From Skeletonema tropicum (lineage: Eukaryota; Bacillariophyta; Thalassiosirophyceae; Thalassiosirales; Thalassiosiraceae), in contig CM074147.1 of the NCBI GenBank assembly GCA_037178625.1, positions 1 through 64,000 on the forward strand: 64,000 nt of DNA. Reading direction: 5' to 3'. Under the pieces are notes generated by a model. The model was not told the origin of the DNA, ran no database searches, and worked only from the letters and a program-made list of their open reading frames with translations. The translations under genes were made by a program, and so were the position numbers. The first letter of the stretch is position 1. Each line of letters starts with the position of its first letter. Shown piece by piece: positions 1-10,027 of this stretch.

Positions 1-1409
1 TCCTGCTGTTCTTTTTTAATACATCCTTGATTGTTGCCGCACCTTGCATCTTTGGATGGGTACACAGGCTCTTCCCCTTCCGAGCGTATGTCTCCATGAA
101 CTCCACGTCATACTCGGTTGCCCTACGAACCCGAATGGCGATCTGTCCCTGCTTGAAGTCCATTCCCCCAGGCAGAGGTTTCAACGCAAACACCCTCCGC
201 TCATCATCCGGCCATTTGTACAGTGTACGTGCTCTCACATTAAAAGCGCCTAAACTTTCGTCCTCCCCAATAGCATCGTGGTCCTTTACTTCAAATACAA
301 GTCCCTGCTGTGACTCGAATAATTTAAGAGCACCCACTTTCCAAATGAATAATGATCCCTTCCGCAAAGTCCAAATGGGGTTGGCATTATTGGATAGGTA
401 TGAAGTCTGATGAATCTGTCGTCCCTCGAAACTTACAGTGACATAGGGGTCAGATTGTCGGACCACATCAGCCTGTGGTATGTCAGAACCACTGCAGATA
501 TCAACGAGGAATGTAAGCTGTTCGTCCTGTTGCAATTGGATGCCATTTAGTGCCATATCCAATTGTGCCTTGGCACGGGTTTTGATCAAGTTTTGATTGA
601 CATGTATGATGTGACGAAACTCATTAGCTTGGTCTTCTGTATCAAAGATGAATTCACGCTGTGTCGATCTATTCTTAAACTTGAACGACACGACAACAGC
701 ATTCTTGCGCTTCTTGCTAGATTCTACAATGTGAAACATCTCGAGGGGGATTTTGTATTTTGGAAGCCATCCATCTCCCCCCTCTGTATCATCTGCAGTA
801 ATATTATGATCTGCGAATGACCCCATGACGGAATCAGCATCGTCGACATCATCAATGTCGTTGTCATGATGACGCTTGGCTCCAGTGAAAAAGTTGACAG
901 GGCTTTCTTGGTTAGAATTCTTGCTTGTATCTGGCAGTAATCGCTGTGCCATTGATAAATCAGCGATTAGATTGAGGATGTGTTCTTTGCCCATTGCAGC
1001 GGGATTGATTCTCTGTCGCTCCATAACTCGAACATAGACGATTTCTGTGTTGTTGTTATAGTCTGTGGCATCATCATCAGCGACGGCGATGGGTTGCGCA
1101 ACGCTTTGAAACAGGTCAATCTGCGTTGGCGGTGGGCGTGATGTTGTGGTGCAATTTGAGTTGACGAATAATAATAATAATAATAATAATGACATTGAAA
1201 TCATCAATGCACATCACACATCGCATACGACGTACCTCATGAACTTCAATACTAACTTTTCGACGTCGATTGATAGGGGTGAGCTGTGTAGGAAGATTCA
1301 AGTTCTTTGCATTGCCTTTTGTGATCGGAAGCGGACATGTGATTTCAAAGTTGTGGGCACTTTTGAGTATAGTGCTTGCGGCGCCGTTGTAGACGGAGGT
1401 CGACGGCAC
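1..1409 (-). CDS. C2-domain protein, 3' end cut by the window edge
   Basis: Two exons are readable on the minus strand. Exon 2 (1120 to 1) is open to the edge, and the upstream exon runs 1409-1236. The intron 1235-1121 has a GTACGT donor, a GCAG acceptor and an (ATT)n microsatellite (about 1166-1190); splicing keeps phase 0. The downstream half holds a C2 domain: an LTFLVDICSGSDIPQ strand, SDPYVTV, and ANPIW followed by VFEVKDHD, which supply the acidic Ca2+-site residues typical of the fold. Before it lie an acidic spacer (DDVDDAD) and a PH-like stretch (VVSFKFKNRSTQREFIF). C2 domains bind phospholipids, often with calcium, so a membrane-associated role is likely. The 5' end is unresolved: the frame is open above 1409 to about 1503 but contains no ATG, so another upstream exon is probable. 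The ending lies outside the window. Confidence 0.72.
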
Positions 1410-1709
1410 TGCTGTGGTGCTGTCACCGCCATTGTCTGAGTTTGGTTGTATGATAGCGAGTAGGTCAGAGTGTTCTTTTTGTTGGTGGTGATAGATGATA
1501 GATTAGATGAGCCTTCGAGTGTGTGGGGCTTGAAGTTTGAAGTAGATATTAGCGGGGACAATTTAATCTTCAATCTTCAAGTTACTATTAAGCGCAGCTT
1601 GCTGTGGTGAGGGGGGGGGGTCAACTTTTCTACCCCCGTAATTTTTACCCCCGGTGTAGAGGCTGTAGCTGTAGTAGAGTAGGTCGTGTGGGCATGGTTG
1701 TGTATGATC

Positions 1710-2504
1710 TTAGTTGTTACTCGTTGCATTTGCACGTGCCTGCTCCGCTCGTGCTTCCAATTTATCTTTCGCCTTCCCCTTGACAACCTTCTTGCCACTC
1801 TGAAGGCACATGAAACAAATGGGTAAGCATTTGTAACAACCTGTCAAATTGCGTTGTCTCAATTGCTCTTGCCCCAGAAGAAAACTTCCAGCAGCTCCCG
1901 ACTCTGACTCTCCGCAATGAACACAAATAGGTTTCAGTTTCAATGTGCGACCATCATTTTTGTAGTAGCTTGGTTCAATTTGAGACTCGCAAGTCAAGTT
2001 CAGCTTCTGAACAATAATCTTTACTCATATCATCTTCATCGCCAAATATCAAATCACCACACGAATACCTATCAGACAAAGACTCAAGCTTTGCCTTAAG
2101 AGCTGCGCTTCCTCTATCGAAATCCGCATCCGAAGGGGAATATATGCAGCGACGTTTTCCACAAAAGTAGTTTTGTCTGAGAACTTGCCAATGAGACGGC
2201 CTCGCCTCTTTGAACACTGAACAGATATGTGGGTACATCTCCTTGATAGAGGATCCATCCGCCACGCATACCAGTGACCAATCAATAATAGTCGCCACGA
2301 AGAACTCGAAGCTCCCTGTCAGTTCAAGATAAGATCTTCCCACATCCACATGCTACCCACTTCCCACAAAGTGCTAGGAGGTATGGACTGACCTGGGGTT
2401 GAAGCACTGTTGACCACGCGATGATACCGCTGTATCCACCTCATCGACAGCACACGCAGAATCGTATTGAACCCGGGCATGATCACTTCCATACAATACT
2501 TCAA
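1710..2504 (-). pseudogene. Cys-rich protein remnant, possibly transposase-derived
   Basis: Three overlapping minus-strand frames (2504-2319, 2349-1975, 1997-1710) look like one interrupted protein. The middle frame carries SYLELTGSFEFFVATIIDW and ends in an acidic stretch. A one-base shift near 1985 leads to the last frame, which has a metal-binding pattern: C-V-H-C, then CYKC and CFMC, followed by a basic Lys-rich tail. A Cys-rich C-terminus of this kind occurs in piggyBac-type transposases, but the match is loose and the family is not established. A candidate 40-bp intron (donor GTCAGT near 2393, acceptor near 2354) does not restore the frame cleanly. The pieces may be exons of a real gene or a decaying copy. 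Confidence 0.35.
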
Positions 2505-3932
2505 ATATCACCTCCTATCATACGAAGAAATGACATCCATAAGATCATTGTATTTATTTATAGCAAAACAATCTATTCGATGCTGAAAAGTACTACCAAG
2601 GCCAAGGTTGAAGTTTACTTATGACCGACTATATGCAAACAGCTCAGCCGGACTCAAACTCAAAGCTATAGAGAAGACATTGGCCCACACTCCAAGTCAT
2701 CACCCTACATTATTTGCCACGATGAGTCCCTCAATTCATTACTAAATTGTACGGACGATACTACTTCAATCAGATCTACGTGCGTAGCAAATGCATCTAC
2801 ATCTCAACACTTCAAGGCGGCAAATCATGCTCACTGGAATTCATCGTGCATCTTTATCGTTTCATATGCTGCCTCTCTCTGTGGACTTTTTAATGCATCT
2901 ACGGCATCGGCAGCCTGATGTGCTCAGATAGAGAGCGCCGCACCAAAGTGTGTGTTGTGTGTGCGTGTGGGGCTTCAAAGATTAAGTACAATACGTCATC
3001 ACCAAAAAGACATTCAAATGACGTTCGGCTCTCAATTATACGATGTAAATGCATTGGCGAAGTCATGTGTGTCATTTTTGTCGGAGGGAAGTTTCAATAC
3101 TATCGCACTCAGCTCTGCACTCAATCTGCACCTGCACTCTCGATACTCAATGAAAGCAACAAGTAGAGACGAGGACGATATGATCGAGTGATGTTTATTG
3201 GAACTGAGCGTGACGTACACACTTGTTGAGTGGATCTCAAGAGGGATAGCATAAGATCAAGCTAGCAGTGGAATTGAACTTATTATTTACATCTGACAAA
3301 CATGAGACACATTATCTAAAGACTCATTCCTACGACCTATGAAGACGAAAACGCCAATTCCCAATCATCCCGTCTCTCCATCTCTAGAGAGAGAGGCGGC
3401 AAATAATGTGCCATAAGACACGCGACGGCGATGGTCGCAACTTGAGAGAAGGCCCTGCTCGACTGCTCAAACTAAACTTGCCGTTTTTTTTCCTCGCTAG
3501 TGAAGGCCTTCCGTCAAGAGTCTCTGCTTGGTCCGAGTTGCGGTGGATGTATGGACGCTGGCGGTGTAGCTTGCGATACGCCTTGCGAAGAGAGTGCCTC
3601 TATATGAACTACAAAGCACTGTTTTTAGAGATAGGAAACAAAACAAAGATTCATTAGAGAGAGTTGGTACAAAGAGACATCAGACAAACAAAACAAAGAT
3701 TTAAAAATGTTGGTGGAGATGCTTTTCATCGAGATCGAACGGTAGTTTAGCGACGGATTTATGGTCTAGCAAACCCTAAAGGAACTGTGCCAATCTTTCC
3801 CTGAGGAGGACGGACACTCTGTTTAAGCCTCTCAGCACCTCCGAAGGCCGCCGTGACCAACCTTGGAAACCAACCGTTACTATCTCTCTCGGAACCCCAA
3901 ATCGAGTACACCCGAAGGCGTAAAGAAAAGCA
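2505..3932. other. Gene-free stretch
   Basis: No credible gene was seen. Short open frames here have no protein-like composition. One 36-base sequence (2893-2928) recurs identically at 5243-5278. Confidence 0.5.
2893..2928 (+). repeat. 36-bp dispersed direct repeat (second copy 5243-5278)
   Basis: The 36 bases starting ATGCATCTACGGCATCGGCA are identical at 2893-2928 and 5243-5278. In both places they are followed by a short purine-rich run (AGAGAGC). Flanking sequence does not align, so these are probably ends of a dispersed element. Confidence 0.7.
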
Positions 3933-4126
3933 GGGCCAATTTAATTAATCGCCGGCATTCCTCGGCGATGGGCCTTATTTGTATAGCACCGGCTTTGCCT
4001 CGGTGCTGGGACTGAGCCCTGGGCCAATTTGTAAAGCACCGGCTTCCACGGTGCTGGGCCAATTTGTATAGCACCGGCTTCCACGGTTCTGGGCCAATTT
4101 GTATAGCGCCGGCTTTCCTCGGCGCT
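3933..4126. repeat. Tandem array of five hairpin-forming units
   Basis: Five units start with GGGCC at 3933, 3970, 4021, 4056 and 4091. Most are 35-37 bp; the second is 51 bp because of extra bases. Each unit holds an inverted repeat, for example AGCACCGG with CGGTGCT, or GCGCCGG with CGGCGC. The stem sequence varies between units while pairing is kept. No gene function is implied. Confidence 0.8.
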
Positions 4127-4424
4127 GAAGTTGTTGCTCGATCAGCCATTAAAACCGGACAGGGGATCATGAATCGGTTGTAACTCACCTGTAATCATCG
4201 GTCATCGGCTGCAGTCGTTAGCGGCGGAGCCTGCGTCAAGGCGGCGGCGATGCTTGCGGGTGAACGCTGTTGGGAGGCGGCGGAGTATAGCAAGCGGCCG
4301 GCGAGCGAAGAGCGGAGAATCGGCCGACATGGTGGTTTGGTAGTGAATGATGTTGACAGTTTGCTTGATGAAAAATTATGAGCTCTGCAAGCAGCGGCAA
4401 GTGGCTTGAGACAGCAATTTGCCA

Positions 4425-4530
4425 TCCATGATTGAATGAATGGCTGTGAGAGCTCTTCATGATGCCGTCTGTCGGCATGATTGAATGAAAGCTTTGAGAG
4501 CTTTTGGTCGGCATGATTGAATTAACGGCA
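4425..4530. repeat. Imperfect tandem repeat, about 40-50 bp
   Basis: A unit containing CATGATTGAAT, followed by (G/T)GAGAGCT, occurs three times at roughly 4427, 4478 and 4513. A long minus-strand open frame across it (4236-4610) is low-complexity Ser/Pro/His-rich and was not accepted as a gene. Confidence 0.6.
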
Positions 4531-4716
4531 GAAGAGATGCGGTTCGGTCGTTGATTTTTTGTGAGCGATTTTGGTGGACAACTCGAGTACCGAGTGATAA
4601 TGAAGTTCAAGTTGGTACGAGAAAAGAAGTCTTGGTCTTACTTAAGTAAGTATCTACTTTACATATATTTATCATGCGACAGCAAATGAAAGCCAAACGC
4701 ACATTCGTAGCTGCTA

Positions 4717-4935
4717 TTACACGAGACGTATACATTCTGCAGCTTTTTTGTAGAAGGAGGTATTTTGTATCTCGGGCCTGATCAAAATGGCACAATAATT
4801 ATCCTCTGCAGCTGTGTAGAGTCGTTCTTCGTTACCACTACTGCTACTGCGTATGAGAGAGTTATTTTCACACCGTTCCATGGCTTGCCCAAGGGACAAG
4901 TGCAGGGCCTCCAACGCTCGAAGTTCATTCACCAT
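4717..4935 (-). CDS. Small hypothetical protein or exon
   Basis: A 72-codon minus-strand frame begins with ATG at 4935. Its first 55 residues (MVNELRALEALHLSLGQAME...) have a balanced, helix-forming composition unlike the neighbouring frames, so it may be an exon or small gene. No family was recognised. The last 15 residues are less convincing and may lie past a splice donor. Around it, 4531-4716 and 4936-5515 show no other gene. Confidence 0.25.
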   Translation of the reverse strand: MVNELRALEALHLSLGQAMERCENNSLIRSSSSGNEERLYTAAEDNYCAILIRPEIQNTSFYKKAAECIRLV

Positions 4936-5515
4936 TCCCTCTGCTTTAGTGGAAGATGGAAGAAACTAACAACTGACAAAAATACCACGTGGCACAATGA
5001 TGGATGGATGCATGCGGCTGGTGTGAGTCGTTGGTCTTCGTCTCTTGAGATTTAGATAGTGAAATCAGATTTGCTGCGCCAATGATGTGTCGTCCGATTA
5101 CCGTTCATTGATATGATGTCACAAATGAATCCACGTTGCAAGGATCAACCTTGCTATTAGTATGCTGTTCGTAAGACACAAGAATTCACCTTTGTGTGAT
5201 GGCCAATTAAAGCATATACAACTACAATATTGCGGCGTCAAGATGCATCTACGGCATCGGCAGCCTGATGTGCTCAGAGAGTCAGAGAGCCGAGCAAAGT
5301 CCTCTTCATTATTTTCCTTCCTTCGACCTTGATCAACCTACATAGCTTTAAGATAAAAATGATGTACCATTAAGCACGGTAATCTGGCTTACAGGTATCT
5401 TCTCAAGATACGTAGACGAAAATAAGTCTTTCAGTCTTCACCCTTCGTTCACCATAAAACCATGGCGGCAGAGCTAGCGGCTGTGATGTAATGTTATTGC
5501 TGCTACTGCTCCATA

Positions 5516-6461
5516 ATGTCGGACGAGGGCGATAATAATTTCGTTAGATACCTCTACACGGGTGAGGACGGCGAGCATATTCCTTTCGGTGCAACTCATA
5601 TCACCGTACACGAAGACGTCACAATTATTCGTGAGGCATTCTGGAGGTATAGAGAAGTCGTTGAAGTCATCTGTCACGATAAAGTTGAACGGATTGAACA
5701 ACATGCATTCGTTGACTGCGCTCTCTTGAAGCGAGTAATCATGCCGGGCGTTACAATTGTAGAAGAGGAGGCATTCGCTGGTTGTTACGCCCTGACGGAG
5801 GTTGATTGTAGCAAGCTGGAAATTGTTGGCGATGGGGCATTCGTTTACTATACTGCACATCTTTAAGGATCATCAATCTGCCATCCGCCGGGATCGTGAA
5901 GGAGAGTGCATTAGAGAGCTGTGAAGCCCTGACAGATGTGAAGTTTGGTAGCAATCTGGACAGAATTGAGAAGGGGGCATTCAGTTATACTGCCCCTCTC
6001 TGAAACGAATCACCATCCCATTGAAGCGTGGCTTGATTATCGATGATGGTGTATTCCAGGGATGTGGTAATTTGGAGCACGTTGATCTGGTTGAAGGAGA
6101 CCTGCACGAAACTATCGCCGCTTTACACTTCGAGGAATGGAGAATTGATATGAATGAAGAAATTGATTCAATCAATGAGATTCTTCCCGATACAGATGCT
6201 GGCTGGGGTGACGAATACGGCGGTAATTTGGGGGAGAAGGCTGAGGCGATACGAAGGTGGATTAGATCACTTATTGTTGAAATCAATTACTACATTACTG
6301 AGCATCGTCGCTTGTTAGATGAGGATGTAGCAACAACTCTCGAGCTTATCCTACCCGCAGAAATTGTGATTAATAATGTGATCCCTTTTCTCGAGTTGCC
6401 ATCGCACACGTTTGAACTGGAAGAGGAGGGAGACGAAGAAGATGATGTTATGAGTGAATAG
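5516..6461 (+). pseudogene. BspA-type leucine-rich repeat protein, two frameshifts
   Basis: The protein starts at ATG 5516 and shows repeats of the BspA/LRR_5 type (about 23 residues; IEQHAFVDCALLKRVIMP, IVEEEAFAGCYALTEVDCSK, FGSNLDRIEKGAF). After the repeats comes an acidic helical C-terminus ending at 6461 (EEEGDEEDDVMSE). The frame is broken twice, near 5852 and near 5986. Each break is a shift equivalent to one missing base, and each falls at the same repeat position inside the octamer TATACTGC. With both compensated, the reading would span about 315 codons. BspA-type repeats mediate protein binding and are expanded in diatoms. Pseudogene, allele error or assembly error are all possible. 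Confidence 0.7.
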
Positions 6462-6821
6462 GAGAGAGGAACGTTGGGAAGAGAGAGAATTGTGACTAGT
6501 TGATGATTGCTTCCATGATAGACCACGAAGAGGTAGAGGGAAATGACTAACGCCTTCCTTGCGGGACAGGATGGGGGGTCCGAGCACAAAGACGTGTTAT
6601 TGTTGGAAAGATGTTGGTATCATAGTTACAACTAAGACTTAGAGGTTGCTGTACTCATCAAAGAAACTTGAGCTGAGAAGGGTGCGATCGATTCGATACT
6701 TTGCCTCGATAGTAAATACTCCCATTCGATAGTGCTCACTCGCTCAACTTTCTATCTCTCAATCATAACTTATCGCCGTTCTCCCAGTCCAGAAGCCATT
6801 GTCCAATGTTGAATCGCCTTG
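6462..6821. other. Gene-free stretch
   Basis: No supported gene or repeat was seen between the LRR gene and the next minus-strand frame. Confidence 0.4.
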
Positions 6822-7278
6822 TCATACTCTCATAGGAAGATACTCGGGAGCTGTAGCTCGATTGGTGTGTTTATCGTGCAACACTGTGATAGCCGGAGTG
6901 TGAGGACGAAGAATGGCTGCCTCTACCGCCCTCCTCTTCATAGATTTATAGGCATCCTGAAGATGACTGGCTCTTTTGTACGTCAATGCTGGCTTGGAAT
7001 GACCAAGAGTATCGACCCAGCTGTTCCAACTTGTAGCGAAGTCAGACAATCTTATTCCAGAGTAGTTATCGGCTTCATAATCTGTTCCTCCCTGGAAGTT
7101 ACCGCCATTGTCTTTAAAGTATTTCCACTCGTCATTTGAATGCATTCTCTCTGTCGAACGATTTCTTCTAGAGAGTTTCGACAACCAACTCGAAGAAGGA
7201 GGCATATCGATGGCAGCCTCCACTCCAGCATCAAGTCCATCATCGGAGAGATCATCCGCAGCTGTGCTGCCGCCATAC
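6822..7278 (-). CDS. Hypothetical protein fragment
   Basis: The frame stays open from about 7278 down to the stop at 6822 (about 150 codons; in-frame ATGs at 7223 and 7205). The visible protein has an acidic N-terminal part (ADDLSDDGLDAGVEAAID) and a basic, helical middle (SWVDTLGHSKPALTYKRASH). The region just upstream contains a stop but also a possible acceptor (CGACAG near 7278), so it could be a terminal exon. No family was recognised. A plus-strand frame over the same bases (6819-7139) is probably its shadow. The location beside a recombinase remnant suggests mobile DNA. Confidence 0.3.
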
Positions 7279-7628
7279 TGTCGAGCTCATCATCTACATC
7301 GGAATCGTCACCAACCTGGCTTGGCGCTTATGTGGTATCGATAATGCCAAAGGACTTACCAGTGCACTGTAATGACTTTGATGATAAGTACCCTCTCCGG
7401 AGCGTCGCTCGGCGTCTCGTAGCATGTAGCATGCACATGTTTGTGGCCGGCGAGTTTTCTCCTCTTTTTTTCTCCCCTTTTTTCGCCCCCAAATTTGTTG
7501 AAGCCCACGCACAGCCTGAAAAAATTGCCGCCGCACGGCCCGAGTGCAGAAAAAGCAGGGCGCGTTTTTATGTATGCAATCCCCTGTGCAAAATCGCTAA
7601 TTTTAGGCGAGAATCCATGCATGGATGA

Positions 7629-8183
7629 TATTGTACATGTGAAGGAACTCCCCATATGTAAGCCCTCGTGGATGACCTCAATTACCGGTTAAAAATTGCA
7701 AAAAGTGGATTTAGATTTAGTTCCCACGTTGCATTAGCCCTCAAAATAACGTAGGAATCGTCCATATGTACGTTCTAGATGTGAATTTTCTCATCTATAG
7801 CAGTACCGCTCAGAAGTTAACAGTTTTATTTTTTACAAAATATCAGCACCGTTCAGACTCGACAGACAATTCACCAGAACCGTGGGACACTTTCAAATTT
7901 TTTGACACGTAATCTTGTAAACGCTCTCAATGGTTGGAATCAATATGATCAAATGTGTTACAAACGTTGGAATTAATATGCTAATCATGCAAAATTTCTG
8001 AGATTTGCTTTAGAAACTTCAGACGATCCCACTAATTCCAACATGGAATCATACTGAGGTGCTTTCATCCATTGAACAATCTTTTTCTCCAACGAATGAT
8101 CCACGTCTGACGTACATAGCTTGGAATTCAATATACGTATCGCAGAATCCATCATCAGACGATCCAACTAATTCCAACATACA
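7629..8183. repeat. Gene-free stretch with a 50-bp imperfect direct repeat
   Basis: About 50 bases at 8020-8070 (starting CAGACGATCC, ending CATACTGAGGTGCTTTC) recur imperfectly at 8156-8206, 136 bp downstream. The second copy runs into the recombinase remnant. Nothing else was recognised here. Confidence 0.6.
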
Positions 8184-8660
8184 GTGAAGCATACTGAGGT
8201 GTTTTCGTCCGTCTTACGAGCATTGCTCACATGCTATGAAGCAACCAGAGAGGAGAAGGCTAGGTGGATTCATATGTATCCCAAGGCTTGCTTCTCGCCT
8301 AATCGACCTCTCGGCGAAAACGCTATTGCGACGAAGTTGAAGGTTGTTACAAAGAAGCTTGGAATTGGTGATGTGAGTGGCCACGCTCTTCGCCGCTTGT
8401 GTGGTACCACGTTGCATAACGCCGAAGGGGTGAGTGTCGAGGAAGCTCTTGCTACGATGCGCCATGGATCTACTGCCTCAGCTCGCACATACATGGTGCG
8501 TGGTCAAGCCTCGGAGGAGAATAAATTGAGTGCGTTCAAAATCTTAAGCCGAGTGCAAAGAAGGAGGAATAACATTTTTGATACGAACGATTATGATCCA
8601 CCTCCAGACGAAGAAAAATGGGTTCGAACTCCCTGCGGAAACTATACTTTTGCAGTGTAA
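8184..8660 (+). pseudogene. Tyrosine recombinase, C-terminal catalytic fragment
   Basis: The frame ends at 8660 and has no ATG at its 5' border, so it is a fragment. It carries the hallmark second half of a tyrosine recombinase catalytic domain: H-x-x-R in SGHALRR, then MRHGS and the nucleophile context ARTYM about 50 residues later. The first catalytic Arg and the N-terminal DNA-binding domain are not present upstream. Crypton or DIRS-type elements encode such enzymes in eukaryotes; which one applies cannot be said. The enzyme would cut and rejoin DNA through a phosphotyrosine bond. A copia element is inserted 282 bp downstream. Confidence 0.72.
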
Positions 8661-8942
8661 AATAAAAGTTCTTGTTGCCGCAAAAGCTTAATCAATGTAC
8701 AATTACTATCCTATCCTGCTGTCATCAATGCTATGTGAAAGATCGAAGCCAAGCAGATTATTTAAAACGGTACCAAAATGTCAATGGGAGATTTTGTAAA
8801 TACCGGATAACCGACAACAAGAAACAATGAAAAAACGTTGATGCCGCTCTACCTTCATCCACCACTCAAATGCATTATTCTATCATCCATGATTTTGCAC
8901 TGGGTTGCATAAGTACTAAGTTTTATGAGTAGAGAAGGAAAC

Positions 8943-9061
8943 TGTTAGTATCCTCGATCTCCCTACTTCCAATCGATGCTATTGATAGATTAGATAGGAG
9001 ATAAAAGATAATGATTAGAGTAGTCTTGTATCTACTGTATCTACGTACGTGTAATCTAACA
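8943..9061 (-). repeat. 3' LTR of the copia element
   Basis: 119 bp, identical to 15148-15266. Its neighbour inside the element on the minus strand is a G-run (complement of 9062-9068), the expected polypurine tract position. Confidence 0.93.
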
Positions 9062-9072
9062 CCCCCCCACAA
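9062..9072 (-). promoter_or_regulatory. Probable polypurine tract
   Basis: On the minus strand GTGGGGGGG lies directly upstream of the 3' LTR, where plus-strand DNA synthesis is primed in LTR retrotransposons. Confidence 0.6.
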
Positions 9073-9116
9073 TTCGATATCACATAGTCGATGTCGGATT
9101 GTACTAAATAGCATCG

Positions 9117-10023
9117 CTATCTTTCCACTAGGTGACAAATCAAATCCCATTTTGCTATGAGTGATTTGACAATTTTGTCTCCAACGTCTTCGTTGTCGTG
9201 AGGTGTGTTGTATGAATTATTTGATGTATCCCATATTGTTGTGTTCGCGTTCTGTTTGGGATTGAATAGATCGCTATATGCCCGCGTATACTGTGGAGGC
9301 ACATGTCCAAGCAAATAGTCATTGTGGCGATGAAATAACGTGCGACTGAGGAGTTTGGTGAGGTGATCCGCGGTATTAACTGTTGTATCGACTCGTTCTA
9401 GGACTAGTAGGTCTCGTTCAATCCAATCTGCGAGTGCTCTATATCTGATGTCTAGATGTCTTGTCCTTGGTGTTGTTTTCTGTGCATTGCCAATTGCTGT
9501 GCACGCATCATTGTCCTCACCGATGACCGTCGCTGCCATTTGTGGTATACCAAGATCCCAAAGTATGCTGCGAATGTATAATATCATTTTTCCTGCTTCA
9601 TTTGCTGCCATCAATTCGGCTTCCGTAGACGAAAGAGCAACAACTTCTTGTAGTCTAGTTTTGTACGCTATTGTGCCGCCTGCCATTCGTACACATACCC
9701 CTGTGTATGATCTTCTTGTGCGTGGACAGTTTGCCCAGTCAGAGTCTGCTTGTGCGTTAAGTTCCATTGGCCCGTACTCTTTCCTTTTGTCAACAAATAG
9801 CTCGGTGAGAGTGCTTGTAATGGGTGGTCTAGCTTTGGTTGGAAGGCTCGGATGAGTTGTAGCTCGCCAGTAGTATATTCCATCAGTCTTCGTTTCATTC
9901 AGGTACTTCAGCAAATGTCGAACTCCATGGTAGTGAATTTTGTGTGGGCACGAGCTGAATTGAGAACATTTGACAGCTGCATGTGATACGTCTGGTCTAC
10001 AGGTAGTCATTGCCCAGATGATT
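9117..10023 (-). CDS. Copia RNase H with RT C-terminal end
   Basis: This frame opens with the end of the RT domain (GEIIWAMTTCRPDVSHAA, matching the conserved copia GELIYAM..CRPD block) and continues into RNase H. RNase H motifs are NAQADSDWANCP, YTGVCVRMAGG, LSSTEAELMAANEAGK and the tail with TRHLDIRYRALADWI. It would degrade the RNA strand of the hybrid during reverse transcription. The upstream part is missing: the frame joins the previous one across a deletion that removed the RT palm. Confidence 0.88.
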
Positions 10024-10027
10024 TCCC

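Noticed and set aside
1298..1573. 91-codon minus-strand frame upstream of the C2 gene
   Set aside because: Different frame from the exon that joins to the C2 domain; it may overlap the true first exon, but no splice joining them was convincing.
3933..4126. CRISPR-like array
   Set aside because: Units are contiguous without unique spacers, and the setting is a eukaryotic nuclear genome.
4236..4610. 124-codon minus-strand open frame
   Set aside because: Ser/Pro/His-rich reading across a tandem repeat; overlaps another frame of similar quality; no domain features.
5845..5995. Programmed -1 frameshifting in the LRR gene
   Set aside because: No X-XXY-YYZ slippery heptamer or clear downstream structure at either site; mutation, repeat copying or sequence error is simpler.
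6831..6905. tRNA-like GTAGCTCGATTGG
   Set aside because: Resembles a D-arm start, but no T-arm (GGTTCGA-type) or acceptor pairing follows at the right distance.
6819..7139. Plus-strand 106-codon frame
   Set aside because: Antisense of the better-composed minus-strand frame 6822-7278.
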